NCBI GenBank assembly: GCA_007922195.1
Contig: ML681963.1
Coordinates: 59,502,981-59,566,980 of the forward strand
Direction: 5' to 3'
Length of the DNA stretch: 64,000 nucleotides
Source: Podocnemis expansa
Lineage: Eukaryota; Chordata; Testudines; Podocnemididae
Both the position numbers and the translations under genes were made by a program. Below the pieces are notes generated by a model. That model was given only the letters and a program-made list of their open reading frames with translations. It did no database searches and was not told the DNA's origin. Below, one piece after another: positions 56,896 through 64,000 of this stretch. Numbering within the stretch: position 1 is the first letter of the stretch; every line of letters begins with the position of its first letter.

Positions 56896-58330
56896 AACAA
56901 ATAGGCATCCTGTTTTAAAGACTGACAAATTTATTTATCGCATGAGCTTTTGTGGAGAAAAAACCCCACTTTTTCAGATGCTTTGAAGATGAGACACAGA
57001 ATGGGCAAAAACTATATGCAGGGGAGTGTAAGTCATAGGATCAGGTCAGACTGTTACAGTAAATCAATGCAGCAGTTTAGATTCAAACACTGGGGAATAG
57101 CATGAAGAGGAAGAGGTCAAATGCCATGAGCTTTCATCCAAAATACAACACACAATCCATCATCTACAGCCAAGCCCTAATATATAACACATGTGCTCTG
57201 ATCCCGCTGACAGAGACAGACATCTTCTGAATCTGTAGCGAGCATTGTTACAACCACAGTACCCACCTGTGGAATTGAAGAAACAGATTGACAGAGCTGC
57301 GCAGGTATCCTGAAGTCAACTACTACAGGAGATGCCCAAGAAAGAAAACATGAGCACACCATTAGTCATCACCTACAAACCCCTCTCCCCCTGAAGTCGG
57401 ACCGCTACAGCACATCATTAAAGATCTACAGCTTATTCTATAGATGGTCCCTCACTCTCTCAAGCCTTGGGAGCCAAACCTCTCATTGCTTACAGAAAGT
57501 CCTCCAACCTTAAGCAGATACTCACCAGAAACTACAGACCAATAACAGAACCAGTAAAGCAGGAACATATTCCCTGCAACAAACCACACTGCCAACTTTG
57601 CCCACATATCTGCACAAAAGACACCACCACAGGACCTAATCAAACCAGCGTCTCCATCAACAGCTCAGTCACCTGCTCATCCACCAATGTGATTTATGCC
57701 ATCACGTGCCAGAAATGACCTCCGCCTTTATGTATTTGCCAACAGGACAGTCTCTGCGCAAAAGAATAAATGGACACAATGTAACGTCAGGCATCACAAC
57801 ATTCAAACACCAGAAGGTGAACACTTCAATCTTCCTGATCACTTGATTGATGAGTTGCCAATAGCAGTACTCAAACAAATGAATAACTCAAGGCTTCAAA
57901 AAGAACCTGCAGAATTGAAATTAAATTTGACAGTTTTGTTTCAGGCTAAATGAGGACTTTGGATATTTTTTCTCATTACAACTGATGATTTGACCTCATT
58001 TTCCTCTTTATTTTGTGCCCCAGTGTTTGAAGCTAAACTAATGCATTGATTTGCTGTAACAGGCTGACCTGAGCCAATGACTTGCACTTCCCTGCATATA
58101 TTTTCCTCCCATTCTGTAAGTTCCTCATCTTCAAAGCATCTGACAACATTGGATTTTTCTCCCATGAAAGCTCACACAATAAATATATTTGTTGTTGGTC
58201 TGTAAAAGTGCCACAGGACTCCTTGTTCATTTCGCTGAACTAGACTAATACGAACAAGGAGTCCTGTGGCACTTAAAGACTAACAAATATATTTATTGCA
58301 TGAGATTTCATGGGAGAAAATCCCACTTGA
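56896..58330 (+). mobile_element. Penelope-like retroelement, decayed, with inverted terminal arms
   Basis: The + arm is at 56910-57130 and its inverted partner at about 57965-58250, sharing (in reverse) ATGCTTTGAAGATGAG, ATATGCAGGG.AGTG, CAAATCAATGCA and GAGGTCAAAT. Between them is the C-terminal coding remnant. A second + arm starts at 58252, so the sequence 58208-58272 is again a palindrome with exact 21-bp arms. The class assignment rests on the coding remnant. Confidence 0.75.
57150..57955 (+). pseudogene. Penelope-type C-terminal (GIY-YIG region) remnant
   Basis: One frame reads AKPLIAYRKSSNLKQIL, then CNKPHCQLCPHICTK and NVIYAITCQK; after a shift another reads HHNIQTPEGEHFNLPDHLI. In Penelope elements the linker Cys cluster and V.Y.I.C motif precede the GIY-YIG endonuclease, and the GEHFNLPDH stretch lies inside it. 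At least one frameshift and several stops break it. The reverse transcriptase is absent. Confidence 0.75.
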
Positions 58331-59300
58331 GGAAGCTCCTAGGTGTGGACCCAGGGAGAGGCCTGCATGCATCACAAGGACTTGCCCGTGTGACACTAGG
58401 CACCATTTTGTTTTTGAAAAACTCCACACAGAGCATGGGAAGGCCAGAGGTGATTAAAAGGCCTTTGCAACACCTCTTTTTTGTCTTGTTTTCAGTCTGC
58501 GCTTTCAGCAAACATCTATCTCTTGATTGGTTCATCTATAACTAAAGCTGGGAAAAAAGGACTGAGACCCAGCCTGGTACTGGATGTTTAGCAGCAGAAC
58601 TATACCAGTCTTTAAATGCCAAATTCTACCAAGGAGTGGCTTTATATGGACTTTAAATCATCGTATGTGTGTGATTTGCACTGACCCTTTAATATTTCTC
58701 ATAGGTTTTTTTTTTTTCCCCTTGTATAATAAACCTTTAGTTTTAGTTACTAAAGGACTGACTGGCAGTGTGGTAATTTGAGGCCACTCCAAACCTATAT
58801 TGTTCTGTGTAATGCGGTTGGCCCTTTGCGTTCAGGAGGACGTTGGAGTTTTAAGTAACTGACTGCTTTACTTAACCCAGTGTCTATTTGGGAACTAGTG
58901 GCTGAAATGCAGTAAAGGGGAAGGGGGCTGTTTATGTTTTGTTATGATTTCTTTTATAATCAGTGTAGGGAATCAGAAGCATTGTTTGTTTATGACTGAT
59001 TGGGAAGTCTGATGTCACTGTCACCCATCAGCATCGGAAGAATTTACTCTCATTTTTGCAGCCTGCCCTGGTCTTTGCATTTTCAGGTAATTAGCTCAGG
59101 AGGGCCAGATCACACCTCAGCCCCAGAGGTTGGAACTAGCTGGTACCTCTCTAAAGCTACTGTATCAGTTTCTGTGTGCTCAGCTTTCATAAAAGAAACT
59201 GTTTCTAGCTGCTTTGCATGTGAAGAAAATATCAAAAGTGTGTCCCAGTGGAAAGGAGAGTCTGCAAAGAGCTAAGAGCACAAAATAGACCTGAGAAATA
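58331..59300 (+). repeat. LTR-like repeat, copy 2
   Basis: See copy 1. Contains GATTAAAAGGC and AATAAACCTTTAG in matching positions. The two copies are clearly diverged, so not a recent insertion pair. Confidence 0.5.
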
Positions 59301-59349
59301 GGAACTGCTCCATTCATCAATGTGACAGGGTCATGCAATTGCCCTGTGT

Positions 59350-59648
59350 TGATAACGGTGGGTTACTTACCAGTAACCGTCTTTCTTCAAGCTGGGCTGC
59401 TCGCATGCATGCAATATTAGGTGTCTACATGCTGTAGCTCTCGACTGGTCGGAAACTTAGCCCTAGCCTGTCAGAGCAGGGTCGGCGGCCAACACCCCCT
59501 CTGGCCACTCCAATGGCTATATGTATGGCCCCAGTCCTGCTCCTCCTTGGTCCCTTCTAGTCACCAACTCTGAGTAGCAGGGACAATGGGAGGGTTCTGA
59601 ATGCATGTGAGCAGCCCATCTCGAAGACAGATGGCTAGTGGTAAGTAA
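59350..59648. mobile_element. Short inverted-end element, family of the 64-kb edge element
   Basis: Left end GTTACTTACCAGTAACCGTC with GGGCTGCTCGCATGCAT; right end GAATGCATGTGAGCAGCCC with GGTAAGTAAG, about 50-bp inverted repeats. The inside matches the reverse complement of 63790-64000. Confidence 0.6.
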
Positions 59649-60511
59649 GAGACTGTTCTTCTTCGAGCGCTGTTTGCATCATTCAGTGTTAGGTGACTGC
59701 TAGCCGTACCGTGGATGGTTCATGGAGTTGGGTTTTTGCCCGCCTTCAGCACAGCTTCCCTCCGAAGGCAAACTGAAGGAATGGAAGGGTGCCTGAAAAG
59801 GGGGAGGCTTTGCAGCCCCCCCTAGATGGGTACACTGTAACCCTTGATTTGTTCTAAAGGAACACTGTACAAGGAAACCAATGAGAAGATGTGCTCCACC
59901 CTGCCTTGAAGATGTGGCATAATTATGGGGCCCTCCTAATTGCTTTGGAGGTCCTCAATTTTGAGTGTGGTTAAGACAATCAAGAGAAGAAGAGGGGGTT
60001 CCAGACTTGGACTACCCACTGAGACATGATTGGCTCTCACAACCCTGGAGGTGAAAGTTAGGCTAAGGCCCACCCTCTCTGCTCTAGTGGGGTTTTGACA
60101 GTGCAACTTGCAAGTGTCTAGGTTGATTTGAAAGGTCAAGCACTAAAAGCAGCTAGGATGATACTGTTGGGCAAACTTGCTCTACTGGGGAGGTCCCAAC
60201 CTGATGGGGGAGTCCCCTTCATGGCTAACAGTGGGAACAAACAGAAGGGGAGTGAATAACCATGCAACATGGGGTCCAGAAGGCAAGAATGGTCTCTGGA
60301 TCCCCGCCACAAGTTGGAAAACCTGTAATACGTACACACCAAGTCACTAATGAGAAGTCCGTGCCTTCTAACTATAACTTTGCTAGAGTCCATTAAAATG
60401 GACCCAGTGTTGACCCTTCCCAGGGAGGCAGAATTGTCCCTAGGGTATTAGGCCATTGAATGCCCCTCCTTGAATTAGCGAGGGAAGTAAGAAACCGGGT
60501 GGTTGCCTATG

Positions 60512-60658
60512 TATAAATACTGAAACAAAGAAAAAGGGGGTTCTCTGTTTCGGTATCTCCTTTCAGTAGGGACCTCAGAGAAACTTTACTGGGAGAACAC
60601 AAGAGGACCCCTAGGCACTGGAATTAAGACCCAGGGCTGTGCAGAAGTAAGGAATAAA
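60512..60658 (+). promoter_or_regulatory. TATA-like and poly(A)-like pair
   Basis: TATAAATA at 60512-60519 and AATAAAGG at 60653-60660, about 140 bp apart, inside the edge element. The spacing is LTR-like, but no repeat partner was seen. Confidence 0.2.
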
Positions 60659-62699
60659 GGTGAGTGTAGCAATTCAGATGCCTACCCTCTCGTTTCCCAA
60701 GGCTCCTCTTGCAATATGTGCAAGGGGAACTAAAAGCTGCGCTAGTAGGAGTCCCTCCTGACTTCTGTGGCAAGTGTGCAGGGGATGCAAAATCCCTGGT
60801 GGCCTTTTGGGATGAAAAATGCAGAACGCCATAGGGTCACAAAGGGCTGAGACCCAGGAACTATGTAACTCACTTACACTTGGGTAAGATTAGGATACTG
60901 AAGTGGACCAAGCAGCATCCTGGGGTTTCCTTGAGGGATGAGTGAGGCTATTTCCACACACCAGTCACTCCCTGTGAATGTGACTCGGTGTGTGTGGGTG
61001 GGGTTATTCCCCTTTAAGCCTACAATCAGGGTATGTGGTTTAATTTTTCTTTTAGTTTGGGTCATGGGAATGTTAGCCCACTTCCTGATAGTCAGTGTGG
61101 GGGAAAGAGACCGTTGAGAGTCCTAGCTCCCCGAGGAGTGAGGGGAAAAGTGGGCAGAGGAGATGTGGGGGGGGGGGGAGTTACTGCCCCTCAAAAGAAA
61201 ATGTGTCTGTTTGCAAGTCATGTGGCAGAAAGCGCGTTGGTCTCGGACACCAGGGGCACATACTGCCACACAATGTGTTAACCCGAGCAGATAAGGGTTT
61301 TGGAGAGACATATAAGACAGGGAGACTCTCATGTAGGTTAGCCCTGAGGGCGGGGATGCCCCAAAGCACTTAACTGAAAAGAACGTCCCTGGAAGCCCTT
61401 AGTTCTCCTATGGGAAACCACAGACCCCCTAGCACGGAGGGAGGAGGAGAGATCCATCGCTCTTACCCCCTTGAGGATGACTGCTGATTTTTTCTGGAAA
61501 AGTAGAGGCACTAAGGTGGACTGGCCTGAAGGTTTTAATGCTTGAAGTGGTGTAGCATTGTAATGGAGTCGACAGCATATCCCCACTTATGGGTCAAGGA
61601 GCCCCGAGGGCATTATTGAGGGGAGTGGGGGGAGACACTGAAAGAGGAAGGTGGAAGGCCTGTGGGGGGTATGTCCATGTGGGGGCTGATGGATTAGCTT
61701 CAGAGTCCCTTGATCCCTGTTTTCCACTATTAGAAGTTACGCAGTTTGAAAAGGAGAGCGGTAGACCACTCAACCATCCCCGGGGGAGAGGGAATTTTTA
61801 CCATATCCATACTGTAGTGGGTACCAGCATGCAATCATGGTGGCAGGGCAACTCAGCTAGTCCATGGGAATGGTTAGGAGGAGTTTGGGGATTCCTGTTG
61901 CCCCATTCTTTCATGAGTGATGGAAGGTCCAGATAAAGGGATCCTTAGATCTCCAGTTGCAGGACTAGGACGCATTGCAAAAGTACTCCTTTGACCAGCA
62001 AGTGAGGTCATTGGGATCCAGGCCTGATGTCTGTGAGAGCAGGATTGTGATGGGCCAGGTGGAAGATATGTCCTCCATGTAGGGCAATTTGGATAGCAGA
62101 GTGATGGAGACTGAGGCGCCAGAATGCGGTGAAGTTGACCCAGGCTCTAGGCAACTGAAGCGACTCTGGATAAGATGAGTATTTCAAGTGGCTGGAGTCC
62201 AGCTCACTAAGAATGTGTGAGTGGACAGAATGGTGAAGAAGGGGAAGCTGGACCACATCCATATACCTTGGGCTCAGTGGGGCGCCCTAGGGATATCTAG
62301 TTAGGAAAGTATAAAATCCTGAGAAAGAATGCGGGAACAATTTGACTTCAATACCAGGAGCTGAGTCCGCAGGCCTGGGACTGGTCAGTTGAGAAGGCAA
62401 GGACTGATAAAGAAAAAAACTTCCAGCGTGGAGGGAAAAGGATGCCTGGAGTAGGTCACCTATCCCTCTGGTGTGAGGAAAAAAGGGGGTGGTTCGCAGA
62501 GCCTAGTAATGGCACTCCCCACCCCCTAGCTGTGGGTGGCGCTCCATGTAGGGCCTCTGCCTCTGATTTCTGAGGGGTTGGTGAGGTAGGGATGGGGTAA
62601 AAAACCCCAGGGGGGGGGGGCGTTAGTGCTCCAGGAGAGGCCTCCCTGATGAGGGCCATGGCAACTTAGGGGAAAGTCCCTGGTGGAGAAGGGAACCTT

Positions 62700-63020
62700 G
62701 GGTCCCTGCAAAGGTGTCACTGGTGCTGGGCACCACAGGGCACGTTCCCCAAATCCCAGTGCCGGTGCCCCAGATCTCTGGCCCAATTGGGCCGGAGATC
62801 CGGGGCCCAGCCACTGGTGGCCCTGTCCCCAGCTGGGGATCTGGGGCCTGGCTGCCTGAGGCTGCGGTGGTGAGTCTGGGCCTGGCCGCCCGCAGCAGCT
62901 GCGGCCCCATCCCTGGCCGGGGATCTGGCGCCCAGCTGCCCGCGGCCGGGAATCCAGGGCTTGGCCACCCGCGCCAACGGCAGCCCCGTCCCCAGCCGGG
63001 GATGTGGGACCTTGTGGCCA
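62700..63020. repeat. GC-rich degenerate tandem
   Basis: Variants of CCCAGC.GGGGATCTGGGGCC recur near 62828, 62911 and 62992 (period about 82, with half-period echoes such as GTGAGTCTGGGCCTGGCCGCC). The longest open frame of the window (minus, 62526-63332) runs through it and is Pro/Gly-rich. Confidence 0.5.
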
Positions 63021-63386
63021 CTTCCGGCCCCTTCCCCAGCCAGGAAGAGTGCACTCTATGGTGCTTGAGTGTAGAGCCCGGGTCAGTGCCAACGGGCCTC
63101 TTGGGAGAGGCTCATTCCAGTTGCGGTGCTGGAGTGCCTGGTACCATGCTAGGGGATGGAGCTTGGTGCTGGGGGGGGGCGTTGACAAAAGCAGAAGGGC
63201 CTGTGCCACTTCAAAAGCCTCTGGGGGGGTGCAGGCCCACTCCCCCATGGTCTCCTGGCCTTCATACCGAGAAGGACCTGGACGGGGTGGGGGTGGGGGG
63301 GGGGAACAGGAGCGGTGCCTGTGTTTCAACATCGATGTGGATGCTGCTCACATCTTTTGCTCCCATGGGGCGGAGTGCCAAGGGGG

Positions 63387-63690
63387 CTACGGTGCCGATC
63401 TGGCACATGGTGCTGGCACCAATGGTGATGCCAATTCACTGGGGATAGGCTGCCACACTTGCGTCAGAGCCAACACATGGCGTCTTGGCTCCCTGTCTTT
63501 CAGTGTCCTCAGTTTAAAGGACTGACACATGGTGCACGCAGTAGCCTGGTGCAATGCACCCAGGCACATCTTGGGGGGGGGGGGGGGGTTGTCCCGCAGG
63601 AAGGCCTTGCAGAAGGAGTGCAGGGTTTGAACCCTGACATTGTAAACAGTTGTTGGGAGTGGTCTTCTGGCTCCAAACTCGTACGCTTAG
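63387..63690 (-). pseudogene. Cys-rich gag-like remnant
   Basis: The minus strand reads MCLGALHQATACTMCQSFKL then RTLKDREPR, with a C...H...C..C spacing. A preceding C-rich stretch (CTPSARPSC) lies in another frame. The G16 run (C on the coding strand) at 63573-63588 separates the two frames, a likely slip. I associate this pattern with the zinc-binding leader ORF of reptile retroelements; the identification is from memory of the pattern only. Confidence 0.4.
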
Positions 63691-64000
63691 TAAGAGCACC
63701 AGTTTTTGGTGCAATGATGCCCACAAACAGCTCTAAATTGAATGGGCAGCTCATACATGGCAAATTGATAGGCACTTGCATGACTGCAAGGCGCAGGCTG
63801 TTCTGAAACCATCACGGCGGGTGGAAAAAGGAACTGAGGAGGCTCAGGGTCAGGGCCATATATACTTAGATATAGCCATGGGAGTGGCCAGAGAGGGCAT
63901 TGGCCACTCACCCTGCTCTGACAAGCTAGGTCTAAAAGTTTCTGACCAAGCGTGTACTGCACCAGTTAGACACCTCATACTGAATGATGTGAGTAGTGCA

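Larger units (their letters stand above)
59649..64000 (-). mobile_element. Large element with inverted ends, DIRS-like retroelement candidate (right end off window)
   Basis: The left end (59655-59700, TTCTTCTTCGAGCGCTG and CATCATTCAGTGTTAGGTGA) matches the reverse complement of the right edge (CATCATTCAGTATGAGGTG). The right 210 bp are also the reverse of 59401-59600. On the minus strand just inside the right end is a Cys-rich gag-like remnant. Inverted rather than direct termini plus such a leader ORF fit DIRS-type elements, but I found no reverse transcriptase or tyrosine recombinase. Interior frames are broken. Confidence 0.45.

Noticed and set aside
62526..63332. Longest open frame in the window (268 codons, minus strand)
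   Set aside because: Pro/Gly/Ala-rich, lies in the GC-rich degenerate tandem, no family resemblance; openness is explained by high GC.
1..64000. CRISPR arrays, rRNA, tRNA genes, prokaryotic operons
   Set aside because: None seen; the regular short repeats are MITE words or microsatellites, and gene structure is eukaryotic.

Overview
The window looks like vertebrate nuclear DNA, most likely from a non-avian reptile and probably a turtle. The evidence is widely spaced spliced exons with GT/AG borders and no bacterial-style gene density. There are also many CR1 LINE fragments whose sequence fits the cryptodiran-turtle type, plus Penelope-like, hAT and Harbinger-like repeats. The turtle assignment is an inference from repeat content, not a proven identification. 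Two protein-coding genes are supported, both on the + strand and in head-to-tail order: the 3' half of POMT2 and a complete coding set for NGB (neuroglobin). The two genes are also neighbours in human, so local synteny appears conserved.

Layout. 1-3081: an upstream POMT2 intron filled with repeat debris. 3082-18582: twelve POMT2 coding exons (1134 nt, 377 codons plus stop) covering part of the first MIR motif, the other two MIR motifs and the C-terminal membrane region. Their introns hold CR1, Penelope-like tails, one hAT element and two MITE-like elements. 18583 to about 23.9 kb: mostly repeat-free and probably 3' UTR, with two candidate poly(A) signals. 24-42 kb: intergenic and repeat-dense. 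It includes a broken CR1 with a solo LTR inside it, Penelope arms interrupted by a DNA transposon, CR1 3' ends, nested palindromes, a large inverted repeat, a Harbinger-like MITE, and an LTR-like block with a hAT element inside. 42243-48282: NGB in four coding exons (160 aa), with CR1 and foldback repeats in its introns. 48283 to about 48.9 kb: NGB 3' UTR ending in paired AATAAA signals. 49-64 kb: no gene recognised. This part has two hAT elements, an LTR-like pair, a decayed Penelope-like element with inverted arms, and at the right edge a >4.3 kb element with inverted ends whose minus strand carries a Cys-rich gag-like remnant (DIRS-type is my best guess).

Functionally, POMT2 acts with POMT1 in the ER membrane to O-mannosylate proteins such as alpha-dystroglycan. 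NGB is a hexacoordinate heme globin of neurons. They share location, not pathway. I found no tRNA, rRNA, CRISPR array or recognisable new gene system. The most unusual material is the terminal-repeat architecture of the Penelope-like family, including a perfect 33-bp inverted pair in NGB intron 2, and the partial inverted-end element at the right edge.
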